Origin: Brachionus plicatilis
Lineage: Eukaryota > Rotifera > Eurotatoria > Ploima > Brachionidae
Assembly (NCBI GenBank): GCA_010279815.1
Contig: QEOQ01000070.1
Location: 397,025 to 461,024 of the forward strand
Reading direction: 5' to 3'
Length of the DNA: 64,000 nt
Below are positions 11,021 through 23,660 of this stretch, piece after piece. The translations under genes were made by a program, and so were the position numbers. The notes under the pieces were generated by a model, which was given only the letters and a program-made list of their open reading frames with translations, made no database searches and had not been told where the DNA came from. How positions within the stretch are numbered: position 1 is the stretch's first letter; each line of letters opens with the position of its first letter.

Positions 11021-11780
11021 AAAAATTAGATTTTTTATTTCTTTTTAAAATCAATTAAATAAATATTGAAATCAAATCCTTTGGATGTTTCTATTATTGT
11101 CCTTTTTTAAAAAATTGTTTAGGTTTTAAAATATCAAAAGATTGTGCATATCAGCATAGAGTTAAGTCTAGCACTTGCACCATATGAATAAAAAGATAAG
11201 CATTAAAAAATATCTATTTATTTGCACTGTTATATTCTTAAAGAGCATGAGCAGCAAGTTAAGTAATCATGGTCATGCAAAAGATATATCAGAAAGTATG
11301 ATCCAGGTCACAATCATATAATATAATATAGTAACCATATAATAATCTAGAGTTAAATTAGGCCGTTCATAGACTTCGTTCATTAATTTATGAACATGAA
11401 ATTGATAAGTTTTCACAAAATTCAAAAAAGATTTATTTGAAAAGATTTTGAAAATTTTTTAATTTTCTTGATTTTTTGCTGGTAAACAATATAAATTATA
11501 TATTAATTATATAAAGTAAATGTTCCTGTTTTTTTTCGACATTTTATATTAGAAAAAAAATTTTCTTTAAAAATGTGCAAAATGTGATCATTTTTTTTAA
11601 ATTTGTTATCAGTATTTATAAATAATTGATCCTGTTTGATAAAGTAAAACAAATTCATAAATCGAATACTCTAAAATTATTAAATTTCATTAAAAAACAT
11701 GAACAATAAATATTTAAAAAATAAAATGTCGTAATCAATTACAATAAAATCAAGAATTTAACTCAGAAAAATGATCAAAG

Positions 11781-14700
11781 ATGAAATTGAATCAAATATT
11801 TTATTTTTTATTCTGTTTTAAAATTTTCTGTATTTGCGATAATATTCACCAAAAATATGTAAAAGTCAAAAAACACAAACCATTGGAAAATGTATACCAT
11901 GAAAGTCCTTTGGACAAATTGAATACGAAAAACAAGTTTATTTGCATGAAAAAGTGTAACGATCTGGTTGACTGCAAAGTTATCATTTTGAAAAATGGAA
12001 TATGTTTTTTGTTTCCTCAAATTGAATTTTCAACTTTTCAAAGTTCGTCTGAAAAAATGGTCATTTTTGCTAAAAAAACTGATGATGAAATATTGGAAGA
12101 ACTTGACATAGGAAATTTAAAAAACATATCTGAAACAAACTGTGGTAATTTTGTATCTTTAATTTTTTTTATTATTTTTTATAACCTTACTATTTAGTTC
12201 CTTAAACTTAAATATCTCTTTTAACTTTTAAATCAGAGTGACCTTTATTACTCTGAATTGCTCCATACGGATGAATTATGATTTTTTATTTAAATTAAAA
12301 TAACATTAATTAATGACATCCTTTATTTTCTTTACCAAGTATTATTTTTCTAACTTAAAAAAAGCCCTAGGCGGATAAAAAGATTTGTATTAACAAAAAA
12401 AATATTAATCTGTAATAAAAATTTTTTTAATTTTGCTAAAATATACAAAATTTTAATTTTTTTTAAGTTTTTTAGTTACTTTTGACAAATAATTATATTT
12501 TATTTAGAGTTCATGATGTACCTTTGGCTAGACTATTGTTAAAGTCGAAAGCGTTTCATTTTTTTGTCATTCCACATATTTTTTTTAATTTAAAAAAAAA
12601 ATTTGAATTATGTATAAAGAAAAAATTGTCTTTTATTTCAAGAGAATATTAGTTAATGATCTAAGGATTCAAAGAAAAAAATTGAAAAAAATTTATAAAT
12701 TTTTGTATAAAATTATTAAGAAAAAACTAACAATCAATTTTTTATTCAAGATGTTTTTAATTTTTCAAAAAAATATTTGGAAGAATGTTCAAATGAATGT
12801 TTTAATGAATGTAATCCACAACTTAGATGTATTAGTGGATTTTGTGGCTGTAATCAAACGAGTTTTTTTAACGAAACTAACAGTTCATGTGGTAAATTTT
12901 TTGGGGCAAATTGAATTATCAAATTTTCATTATCATGCTCAAAAATTATTCTGAAAAAGATTTTTTATTAAAAAGCATTCTTAATTAAAAAAATTATTTA
13001 CAGAGACATATTTTCATGTGTAGCAAACCATGATAAAACAAAGCTAAGTATTGTGCAAAATTCTGTATGTATATAAATTTAAGTTTTACATTGAATGCTT
13101 TCTTCGAAAATATGCTTTTGCAGTATATTTTCAAAATTCAAAATTTTCTTAAAAGTCTTTTTTTTGAGCGTGATGAATTTAATTTAATTATAAAATTAAA
13201 TTTTCCTTTATTATTCGATTAAATATTTTTTGTTTAATTATTAAATTAAGAGACAAAACATGAAATAAATGAGTTCTGTGAAAAGAGCGCACATTGTAAT
13301 GAGATCAACTTTTTGGAATGTTCATTTAATCAGAGATGTATGTGTCTAACAAATTACATGAAAATTGACGGAAAATGTGGTAATTATTTAAAGATTTATT
13401 CATTTTTAAGAATTAAAAATTTACTAGAAAACGCTTGAAATGTATAATTCTCACATTTTTTTAGGGTTCATTTTTTTCAAAAACCAAAATTCCCTAAGTT
13501 CATAACTAAAATGAAAAAATTTAAGTTTTAATTTTTTTTTCATCATTCAATTTAAATTAAATTTTACATCTAAAAGATAACAAATTTTCAATAAAAATGA
13601 ATCAATCAAAGTATTTAGCAATTCAATTGCTAAAGTTTAGTTCATTATAATAACAAACTTTATTAATTATTAAAATATAAAATGCATAAATATTTTAATA
13701 ATTACATTTTTTTTAGAAAAAATGTATGAATATGGAGAATATTGTTCCAATTCCGAAAATTGTAATAAACACATTGGTCTAGAATGTATCGATTCAATGT
13801 GCAATTGTGCTAAAAATTATTCATATCAAGACAGAAAATGTGGTAAATATTCTATACATTTTCAAAATAATTATCTTATAGATTTGTGGGGTATTGAATG
13901 CACTATAACCTAAATCCCAAGGATCGCATACCTTCTTGAATGGGTTAAAATTTTTAAACTGAGACAATAATCAATGGCGAATAATGTTTTAATACCGCTA
14001 ATTTAATAAAAATAACTCTAATTTAATAAGCTAATCTCTAATTTAATAAACTCTCATCTAAATAAATAAAAACACCTCTAAATTAATATCACTTACCTCT
14101 AAATTAATTAAATTATAATTATTAATATTTTGAAAAAAAGGGTTTAAAAAGAAAAAAATGGTTACAAATATTAACATTTTATTAAAAACTTTAGCTGAAA
14201 ATGGTAGCACAGGTAGTATATTTGTATGGGATAGTGAACGCATAAAACACACAAGAAAAAGTTGACACAATTCCACAACACGTTCTAGACTAGGGCTGCC
14301 ATCTTTACTTTACTTTTTCTTTACTTTACCAGTAAAGTAAAGCAACCATTTTTACACACTTTACTTTTTAAAATAAATCTTTTTTATGAAAATATAGGTT
14401 ATAAACCTTCGAATTATTAGTGAAATATTAATTTTCAGAAAAAAGTAAATAAAGTAAAGCATTTACTCGACTTTACTTGTAAAGTAAAGCAAGTCACTTT
14501 ACTTGCTTTACTTTTTGAAATTTGGCTTTTTAAAGAAAATTTTGCTTGAAATCTTACGTTTTTCTACAAAATTTATTGTTTTTAGAAAAAGTAAAGAAAG
14601 TAAAGCAAAAACTTTACTTAACTTGTAAAAAGTAAAGTTATGAAAAAATATTTACTTTTACGGAAACTCATTTTTTGGATTCAGATTTGAAAAAAATACT

Positions 14701-16082
14701 AATAACATTTACTTTACTTAACTTTACCTGTACTTTACTAAGGTAAAGTGAAAAATTTAACCAAATTTGCATATTTCAATTGTTAGATATATTTTTTTTC
14801 ATTTTTAATTCTCCTAAAATCAAACAGGATTAGAATCAATAAAAGTTAGTGATAAAAACAAACAAAAATATTATTAATAAATTCGTTTTCAAATTTTATT
14901 TTTTAAGAAACTCGATTCAAGAATAAGAAGAACAAATTTGACTTTTATTAGTTAGAGCCGGCTTTAAAAATTAAACAAATTGATGCAAAAAATCAAAATA
15001 TTCAATAAAATTTTTCATATAATTGACTTCTATAACTCTCTTAAATTTTGTGAATTTTAATTTAATAATTTGATAAGAGATAATTTTTTTCATTTTTTAT
15101 TTAATATTCCATGACAAAGAAAATTAAAATGTTATGAGTAAAATGTAATAAAAGTCAAATTTGTTCTTCTTATTCTTGAATCGAGTTTCTTAAAAAATAA
15201 AATTTGAAAACGAATTTATTAATAATATTTTTGTTTGCTTAAATCAAAAGATTCGATTAAAATTTAAAAGTTATCACTAAGAGAAAGCTAAAAATTAAAT
15301 CTTAAATATTTTATTTTTAAAATTGATTTTTTACTTTAATTTAGGCGAGGCATTTTAGTCAAAATAAAAAAAAAATAGGAAAAAATGACTTCTTAAAAAT
15401 TAATAAAAAAATAGATTTGAACAAATTATTAAAAAATCTTGTAAAATTATTAAAAAAATTTATGATGTAAAAAATTAAATAGATAAATTTTAATTTAAAG
15501 TTATGAAAATTCCAGCTGAGCTAAGCGAATGCAATAATGAAGGAGAATGTCAAGGTGATACTTATCTTGTTTGTAAAAATTCTAAGTGTATTTGTCCAGA
15601 AGAAAAAATATGGGTAGAGAACAAGTGTGGTGAGTAAAAATTGATACAGTTCTTTTTGGCTATTTTCTTTTGATTTAGAGGATGTAATTAATGTGATTTT
15701 TAGAACAAAATCAATGATAGGCCATTTGGTCAATTTCCAGCTATTTTTTGAATCAAATAAAGTCTACAGATCACCAATTTGTTCAGAAATGAGAATAACT
15801 GAAGTTTCGGATAGCTTGACATACAAGCTGCCAGTGTCATTGGGTTCTGTAACGATTAAAGTTACAGTTGATAACAAGGATATTGATCAGGACAAGAGTT
15901 TTAACACAGAAGATTATGAAGATTTTTGTTTTATTCTTTACCGAAAGATTTCTGGTGACAATTCCAAACCTAAACCACCGATTTTGGGAGGAACTGGACA
16001 TTTTTTAAGACCCAACATCATAACTGAAGTTGAGTTTAATTCATGTGAATCGATAGAATATGGCAATTATCCTTTTTTTTAG
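11781..16082 (+). CDS. Secreted PAN/apple-like protein with four EB modules
   Basis: Six exons: 11781-12144, 12751-12891, 13251-13379, 13717-13842, 15516-15629 and 15679-16082. Every intron is phase 1, and the total is 1278 nt (425 residues). Exon 1 encodes a signal peptide (MKLNQIFYFLFCFKIFCIC) and an apple/PAN-like segment with ICMKKCNDLVDCKVI and GICFLF. Exons 2-5 each encode one cysteine-rich EB-like module ending in CG at the exon border, the classic one-module-one-exon shuffling pattern. Exon 6 encodes a divergent C-terminal domain containing LPVSLGSVTIKVTVDN. It is probably a secreted adhesion or recognition protein. Exons 1-3 are almost identical to the paralogue at 23661-27063, whereas the last exons are much more divergent. 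Intron 4 is full of repeats. Confidence 0.78.
13970..14220. repeat. Dispersed repeat in intron 4, TAATACCGCTAATTT type
   Basis: It contains many TCTAATTTAATAA words. It matches about 45060-45260, sharing TAATACCGCTA, CTAAATAAATAA and ATTAAATTATAATTATTAATATT. It appears to be one arm of the element annotated at 45060-45500. Confidence 0.5.
14290..14760. repeat. AAAGTAAAGT-rich block
   Basis: The words ACTTTACTT and AAGTAAAGT recur roughly 20 times in both orientations, giving many alternative hairpins. The left edge reads CTAGGGCTGCCATC, which resembles a transposon terminus. No gene is visible. It lies in intron 4 of the PAN/EB gene. Confidence 0.55.
14843..15281. mobile_element. Foldback MITE in intron 4
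   Basis: Arms of about 95 bp (about 14865-14950 and 15147-15240) are almost perfectly complementary and include GAAACTCGATTCAAGAATAAG and its complement. Outer ends share TTAGTGATAA / TTATCACTAA. No coding frame. Confidence 0.65.
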
Positions 16083-16212
16083 GGACTTAGTCAAAAAATT
16101 TGATTTCTACATTTATTGAAAACATTTTAATAAAATATTTTAATTTTCAAATTTTTCAAGTTAATTTTGTTTTATTTTTATTTTGAAAATGAGAAAATAA
16201 GCAGTATTTAGC

Positions 16213-17605
16213 TTAAGACAGTTTAGTATTATAGGTTAGCTGGACTTTAAAATGTTTTGAATGCTAGGAATGCACCTTGATTGAAAAGAATGCAATCTGA
16301 ACCCAAAAATATTAAAATTCGGGAAATCAGAACTTGCTTTAAATTTACATAAAAGTTTTAATCAATATTATATTTAAAATGATCATTTCTTGGTCAAAAT
16401 TAAGTTTTTTTAAATTTTTTTTTATTTTAAATCAAAATAAACATGGCAAACTATTAATTTGACCATAAAATTGTGAAGTAAATTTTATAGATCTTTAAAA
16501 AAAATTCAGAGATTAATGTTTTTTGATACCCCCAATAACCTTCATGTCATATAATTAATTCTAACCCTCGACAGAAAAAAAGAAACTTCCTGAACCTTTT
16601 TTAAAGTGCCTTTGTTAAAACACATTAAAAATCAAAACGCCATCTAATTTTATTCTGAGCATAAAATTTATTCTCGAACAAACAACATGGTTTCGTGGCG
16701 AATAAATCATGTGTAACCAACTTACTTGAAACCTTAGATTTTCTTACAGACGCTATGAGTATTTTTTTCAAAATGAAACTTAATTTATATTGATTGAATT
16801 TGAAAAATCATGATTTTAAAAAACTCTTAATTTTCTCTACAGTCGAATTCTTTTAAAAGCATAAAATAATTTTTTTAATATTCGATGTTAGTTGGTTTGA
16901 AAGGCGTAATTGCCCCTGGCTTTACCTAGAATAAGAAATGACAAGCCTTATTATATTACATGGCAAATTAAAAAATCGCTCAAATTCTAAAAGAATGCGA
17001 CTCTAAAGAAAATTAGTGATTTTTTAAAATCATAATTTTTCAAATTCAATCAATATAAATAAAGTTTCATTTTGAAAAAAAATTAAACAAAAAATAAAGA
17101 TAAACAAAAATGGTCAAGCTGAATATTATACTTTTAGGTAAATGTTTTTTTGAAAGAAAAAACAAAATTTAATTTTGTTTCTTAATTATTTTACTTTCAA
17201 AAGTTGTTTTAATTGCCTGTGCTACAGTTGAGCTTAGAAGATCTGGCAAATCCAGTGAATCTAGTGAATCACAAGAGTCTAATGAATCAAGTGATTTTTT
17301 AGCGTACAATGCTCGATGCAGAATTCCAAATAATTCTGGCTCGGACGAAAGCCCTGAAGACTTGTGTGATCCATCTGCCAACTTAGTATGCAATGGTTCC
17401 AGATGCGTTTGCAAGCAAGGCTTTACTCTAATCAATGGTGTCTGTGCTTAAAAATGATTTTTTTCTAAAATTTCAAAATATTCAATCGAAAACATTTAAT
17501 TCATTATTTTATTTATTAATTTTTGAGTTTTTAAAAATTTCTTAATTTTAGAATTTTTACAATAAACATTATATTTTCAATAATAATTTTTTTTAATATG
17601 ATTTT
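16213..17605. repeat. Segmental duplication, copy 2
   Basis: Direct copy of 9638-11020 in the same orientation. The two copies flank the complete PAN/EB gene 11781-16082, so gene and repeat together may have arisen by, or may be prone to, unequal exchange. Confidence 0.85.
17110..17451 (+). CDS. Small secreted EB-module protein, second copy
   Basis: Two exons, 17110-17137 and 17204-17451, encode 91 residues. The only visible residue change from 10527-10868 is in the signal peptide (NIILL instead of NFILL). The Ser/Glu-rich spacer and the single EB module are unchanged, so purifying selection or recent homogenisation is likely. It lies inside the duplicated 1.4-kb segment, and its upstream region is duplicated too, so both copies may share regulation. 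Confidence 0.8.
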
Positions 17606-18157
17606 CACCATATAAGATATTTTAGAACTGCATGATCCATCCGCAAATTAAACATGAAATGATTATTGATGTGTTTGTAAGCAAGTCTTTTTTTTAACTT
17701 TGGCTGATTGATTCTGCGCTTAGATCCTTTTTCTTTTTAGTCTTTAAGGTTTGATTACGAAAAAATTTTTGAAATTTATTTTTTAAAAAATGTTTTTTAC
17801 TCTAGTTGAATTTTTAGTTTTAGGTATAAAAAATAATAAAAATTTTTGAAAAAAATCTTTATCTATTGAATTAAAGTAACAAAATGAGGAAAAATAATTG
17901 AAAATAAAAACTTCATAGTAAAATAATAATAATAGTAATAATAATGAAACCAAATTATCCATTTTGTGTCTATTTTTAAATTTTAGAAATATTTTCTTTT
18001 TTTACACCAGAAAAGACGTTCCCTTTAGCTATTAAAGAAATTAATTTTCATCTAGGAAAACAATTCTTAGTAAATCTTTTAAGCAAATACAAATCAATAT
18101 TTTGACCTTAAAATTCTTCATTATTTCAAAAATTAAATTTTTTAATTCTATTGAAAA

Positions 18158-18519
18158 TCAAGGGGTTGTGAAGTTCGTTTCAATTCGATCTTTTCAATTC
18201 AGATAAACATGAATAACTTTTTTACTAAAAGAGATAATTTAGTTCTATAAAATGCTCAATTATAAGCAAATTTGCTTAATTCAGTAAAATAAGTCTGCAA
18301 AAGACTCTGCAATTTTATGCATTTTGCACGCCATTAGAAAGTATTCTAATCAACTTTGCAAGTACATTGCAGTGTTTTTGCAGACATATATTTTTAAATT
18401 AAGCAAAGTTGCTTAAACATTAAGCATTTTACAGAACTAAATTATTCCTTATAATAAAAAAGTTATTCAAATTTTTCTGAATTGAAACGATCGAATTGAA
18501 ATGAACTTCACAACCCCGA
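18158..18519. repeat. Palindrome with conserved centre, instance 2
   Basis: Arms of about 135 bp match at roughly 85% (left 18158-18292, right 18386-18519), including GGGGTTGTGAAGTTC and its complement at the outer edges. The core 18293-18385 is again 93 bp, starts GTCTGCAAAAGACTCTGCAAT-like and ends ATTGCAGTGTTTTTGCAGAC. The loop matches the other two instances when read in reverse, so the core has an orientation. Confidence 0.75.
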
Positions 18520-18828
18520 AAATCAATTAAATAGATATTCCCTTGGACGTTTCTTTTATTGTCCTTTTTTAAAAATTTGTTTAGGTTTTAAAAAGCCAAA
18601 ACGTTTCAGCATAGAGTTAATGGAAGATATGATTTAATCTTTGTATCAAATTACCACCATAATGCATCAAAAAACAAATCAGGTATGCTAAGGTTATGTA
18701 TCGGCTGCTGCTATATAACAGAAAATTTAACCAAAATTTTGTCGAGATGTATTCTAAGTTTCTAAATGTAATCTAATTATTATTTTTTTAATGAAAAATC
18801 TTAAATAAAAATTTTAAAGTCAGTACTA

Positions 18829-19460
18829 CAGTCGACTCGCTTTAATCCGAAACTCCTTTATTCGTAAAAATTCGGCATTCGGACGTTTTTCTCCGGTCCC
18901 TACCCTCTTTCCAATACTTTCAATACAAATTTCATCACTTTTATTCGTAATTTTAGTTCGGTTTATTTTGCCATTCGTAACAAAAAAAAATTAAAATTCT
19001 AAATACCCGACCCTAACAGATCAAGATATAATTGAGATTGTTCAAAAAACAATCAAAACTGTGATGACGAAGTTGAGGTAATCGATCAAGAACCTGTATC
19101 TGTAAGTTTTAAACAAGCAAAGCAGGCAATAGATCAAGTTCAAATTTTTTATGAAACTTCTAAAGATTTTAGCGAGTGTGGCTTAGAATTGTTATCGAAA
19201 ATAAAAGAACGGATGTCTGATTTGAGGTTGTCAAGTCTAAACCAGAAATTTTTTTCTTCTTTTTTTAAAAAAAATTAATTTAAAAATTATTCCGTTTAAT
19301 TTAAATTAAATGTTTATTAAACTATATTTCTATAAATTGTTATCATTAATCCGAAAATTTTAAGATTTTTGTTCGTTTACGGATTAAAGATAATCCGTAA
19401 AACTTAATCGGTAATGGTTATTTTCGGTCCCGTCTGTTACGGATTAAAGAGAGTCGACTG
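18829..19460 (+). mobile_element. Tigger/pogo-like element, internally deleted
   Basis: The terminal repeats CAGTCGACTCGCTTTAATCCG and its complement (ending AGAGTCGACTG) are flanked by TA on both sides, the pogo/Tigger target. Inside, about 19010-19250 on the plus strand encodes a transposase C-terminal tail: LTDQDIIEIVQK, then after a one-frame shift CDDEVEVIDQEPVSVSF and AIDQVQIFYETSKDF...LLSKIKERM. The acidic patch followed by an S-F-x-x-A helix is typical of Tigger transposases. The catalytic part is deleted, so the element is dead unless mobilised in trans. Confidence 0.75.
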
Positions 19461-19497
19461 TATTTTTATATGCCATTTTAAGGCATAGTATGCCCTC

Positions 19498-20097
19498 GGG
19501 TCTAGCTGACCGACATACATAAAAATCTCTAGGACTGAAAAACATACAGATTGCTAACAAACATACTGGTTTTTTAAAAAAATCACTTTTAAATTTAGTC
19601 CTGTTTAATTTTAGCAGATAAATAAAAGAATTATTTTTAAATAAAAGAGACGATTTATTTTAACTTTCAAAATACAAAAATTTAGTAATAAACTATTAAA
19701 AAAATGTTTTATTCGATTTAATTAAATTTAATAATATAAGTCAAAAATTAATAATTAACTAATCTTTTTCTAATGATTTAGTAGACTTTTTTTGACCTCC
19801 TTTTTTTGGCTTATTTACAAATTCACGTGCATTTAATAATGATTCTAGTGCTAATAAATGATCACATATTTTATATTTATAATTAATTGTTTGTTTTGTC
19901 CGTCTATTCATTTTATTAAATTTTTTGAAAATAATTTTAAATTTCAATTTTTTATTTTTTAATATGCCAATTTTTGTATGCTTTTAAGTATGTTTGTATG
20001 TTTTTAAGTTAATGTATGTTTTGAAAAATTTTGTGTATGCTGAAAAGATATGAATGTATGTTGAGAAGATTTTGATGTATGTTAAAACAACAAACCC
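19498..20097 (-). mobile_element. MULE-like fragment element with 9-bp TSD
   Basis: TATGCCCTC flanks the unit exactly (19489-19497 and 20098-20106). The ends begin GGGT and finish ACCC. The minus-strand frame 19908-19759 encodes a basic tail, NKPKKGGQKKSTKSLEKD, like the GRPKK-type tails that end MULE transposases. The 9-bp duplication agrees. The short word ATGTATGTT recurs several times near the right end. Confidence 0.6.
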
Positions 20098-20425
20098 TAT
20101 GCCCTCAAACTTGCAGATGGGCTGTATTTTTTATATTCTGCGTCATGCCTTCTCTAATAATTTTAATTTCATTCTCCATTCAATAGTTTCTTCACATAAT
20201 ACAATTCATTCTGGTCAATCTTTCTTTGGGTTGATTAACATAATTGAGTAATGGACAACTTTTTGTATTTTTCAATTTTACAATTATCATTTTTTGATAA
20301 TTATTTATTATTACTAAAGTGCAAAGCAGCGTGAATACAAATTCTTTTAGAAAATAATATTGGCTTAGAATTTTTCTATCACCGAAAATCATGATTTTTC
20401 TAGAATTTCTCTTTATAATAATAAT

Positions 20426-20537
20426 AATAAGGGTCCTATTTCTTCGAAGTCGAAGTTAGGGACGAGATTGCGTCGCGCCAAACGGTCCTTTCTTTTGCCA
20501 TCGTTGTCCACTGGCCTTTCTTGATTCCTGCCCTTTC
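20426..20537 (-). mobile_element. LINE 3' end next to an assembly gap
   Basis: Read on the minus strand, a GC-richer coding tail (KKGPFGATQSRP then stop at 20458-20456) is followed by a short 3' sequence and a TTA microsatellite (about 20436-20418). Non-LTR retrotransposons commonly end in such microsatellites. The rest of the element is hidden by the gap that starts at 20538. Confidence 0.5.
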
Positions 20538-21350
20538 NNNNNNNNNNNNNNNNNNNNNNNNNNNNNNNNNNNNNNNNNNNNNNNNNNNNNNNNNNNNNNN
20601 NNNNNNNNNNNNNNNNNNNNNNNNNNNNNNNNNNNNNNNNNNNNNNNNNNNNNNNNNNNNNNNNNNNNNNNNNNNNNNNNNNNNNNNNNNNNNNNNNNNN
20701 NNNNNNNNNNNNNNNNNNNNNNNNNNNNNNNNNNNNNNNNNNNNNNNNNNNNNNNNNNNNNNNNNNNNNNNNNNNNNNNNNNNNNNNNNNNNNNNNNNNN
20801 NNNNNNNNNNNNNNNNNNNNNNNNNNNNNNNNNNNNNNNNNNNNNNNNNNNNNNNNNNNNNNNNNNNNNNNNNNNNNNNNNNNNNNNNNNNNNNNNNNNN
20901 NNNNNNNNNNNNNNNNNNNNNNNNNNNNNNNNNNNNNNNNNNNNNNNNNNNNNNNNNNNNNNNNNNNNNNNNNNNNNNNNNNNNNNNNNNNNNNNNNNNN
21001 NNNNNNNNNNNNNNNNNNNNNNNNNNNNNNNNNNNNNNNNNNNNNNNNNNNNNNNNNNNNNNNNNNNNNNNNNNNNNNNNNNNNNNNNNNNNNNNNNNNN
21101 NNNNNNNNNNNNNNNNNNNNNNNNNNNNNNNNNNNNNNNNNNNNNNNNNNNNNNNNNNNNNNNNNNNNNNNNNNNNNNNNNNNNNNNNNNNNNNNNNNNN
21201 NNNNNNNNNNNNNNNNNNNNNNNNNNNNNNNNNNNNNNNNNNNNNNNNNNNNNNNNNNNNNNNNNNNNNNNNNNNNNNNNNNNNNNNNNNNNNNNNNNNN
21301 NNNNNNNNNNNNNNNNNNNNNNNNNNNNNNNNNNNNNNNNNNNNNNNNNN
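20538..21350. other. Assembly gap (813 N)
   Basis: Unknown bases. The left flank is a LINE tail with TTA repeats and the right flank restarts with TTATTATTCATT, so the gap probably hides a repeat. Open frames through the N run are meaningless. Confidence 0.95.
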
Positions 21351-21360
21351 TTATTATTCA

Positions 21361-21710
21361 TTACCTAAATCGATAATCTCAAAATTCAAAAATTTTCAAA
21401 TTTTAGATATACTACATATTGAATTATTTAATCGGTTAATCTCGATATTTAATCGATGAAGTAAGATATTTTCAATAAAATATTGATATTAATATTTCAT
21501 TTCAATATTTGATCGAAAATATTTTTCTCTATAGATTAAATATCGAAAGTTTTCTACTTCATCAATAAAATATCAGTATAACTTAAAAATATTCATATTC
21601 GACTGATAGATTAGAATGCTATCGATAAGTTTTACAAAAAAAAAATCGAAATCGATACCTAATTTATCGATATTTCTATCGATAATTTAATATCGATACC
21701 ATGCACTATT
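21361..21710. repeat. ATCGAT/TATCGATA-rich block
   Basis: The words ATCGAT or TCGATA occur many times within 350 bp, including TTTATCGATATTTCTATCGAT near 21675. It resembles the inside of a decayed transposon or a cluster of DREF-type sites; no gene is visible. Confidence 0.4.
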
Positions 21711-23570
21711 AAAAAACCATCTTTTTCAGTATCTTAAATTTAAAGCGTTATAACTCCTGAACCTAATAATTTGATGGTTTGATAAATACATCATTTTGTG
21801 GAGAATTAAATTTAGAAAAAATTTTTTGAGGTACTTTATTAATATTAAGTTTAGTTTTTTATTAAGATTCAGTTGAAAAAAAAAACAAATTTTTAAAATA
21901 ATAAAATATACTCGAATTTAGAAAGGTTAAAATTATCTCTTGGAAGTTTTATCGTCCAAAATATCGAAATTGACCCATATGATGGGGGTCCTGCTGGACC
22001 ATGAGGCGGCTTATAGGTTGGACTAATTTTTTTTCAAATGAGGAAATGTATCGAATTTTGCTTCTTTTTTTCCCTCATCCTCCTAACTTGTATTTGAAAA
22101 ATAAAGGAAAATCAAAATGATGAGGAAAATCAAGTTCTTCAGTCGAAAAAAGTTCTTGATTTTTATCATTGTCAGTGGAATAAATGATACTTTGCTTATT
22201 TAAAACCAATCGTTCTCCAAAAGATAAACTTTTCAATTATTCTATTTTTCAAATTTTAAATTTTAATCTAATTCAACTATTTTATTTTCCAATTTTCATT
22301 AATCGTTCAACTTCTCCCGTTTCGCTTTATTGAAACGAATAATTAATTTTAAATTTTTTAAATTTTTTTATTTTTAATTTTTTTAAAATTTTCTTAATTA
22401 TCTTTTTTCATTTAAACCTAATTATTAGTAAAATGTTTCACTGAGTGCATATATCTTGAAATATGGCTAAAAATTTGTCCACATATTTGAATACTTAATT
22501 CATTTAACTCACGGTAATTATCACATGAATAAAATACTCGACAAGTATCTCAAGTATTTGTGTATTTTTTTTCTAAATCAATCAATGAGCAATTATTTAT
22601 TAAAAGAAAATTTAGCAGTATTTAAGAAATTACCCTAACTCTTTTTGCTGAACGTCTGGCGACGTTTTACGCATTGTCAATTTAGGGTTTATTTTTAAAT
22701 TAGATTTATTTTAACTTAAAATTTATTTTGTTTTAAAAATTTTTGTTAATATACTGAGTTTTTTTGATTGTATCAAAAATCAAAAAATGCTTCAAATCAT
22801 AATTCGTTTTATATTTTATCTTTTTCACACATTTCATTAAATATCTTTTGTTTAATAAAATCTATTTGATTGAATAAATTTTCATTTGAATTGAAAAAAA
22901 AAGAAAAATTGAAAAGTTGAGAAATTGAATAAATGAACAGTTGAATAAAATTGAAGTTGAATAATACAAATTATTGCCCATGAATGACATTATTTACTTT
23001 TTATGAGTTTAACTTAATCCTTGTTCATAACCAAAAGCTTCACAAATTTTTTTTGCTTGGTTTATTTTTTCAATTTAGTTTGCGGTTATTAAAAGATAAC
23101 ATTAAAATTCCAGTTTGAATGATATTTACTTCAGTGATTAATTTTTTGCTTTAATTATTTTGCCTCTATTAATTGTTCGAAAGAGTGTGGATGAAAGTGC
23201 TAGACCTTTTTTTACACGTATAGAAGTCTAGAACTTGAGTCTAGTTTGATTCTGGTGTTTTACGTAAGAGATATCGATACATCATTAAAATTTTTAATTT
23301 TTTTTAAACAATTCTGGGTCATTTTAACTTATTAGAGAGAAGAGCTTTTTTAATTCACATACATGGTTTTTAAAGTAAATTTTAGTTTCGGAACAAACTT
23401 TTTAAATTATTAATGATTCTAGGTACTTTTTATTATTCTAACAAATAAAAGATGCATAAATTGAGAAAATATTGATCTTAGATTGATCAAAGAATGGAAA
23501 TTTTTAAAAACAATTCAAATAATCAAAATTACAGCAAATAAATGTTAAGAATTACAAATGATTTTATTTA
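21711..23570. other. Intergenic stretch, no gene recognised
   Basis: AT-rich with no sustained coding frame on either strand and no clear terminal repeats. Confidence 0.4.
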
Positions 23571-23660
23571 AAAATCATAAACAATAAATATTTGCATAAA
23601 ACTTTGAACTCAATTTTAAACTATAAATCAAGAATTTAACTAAAAAAAAAATTATCAAAG

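Noticed and set aside
20456..21459. Frames of about 300 residues on both strands
   Set aside because: They run through the N gap and are not real sequence; only the short LINE tail at the left edge is meaningful.
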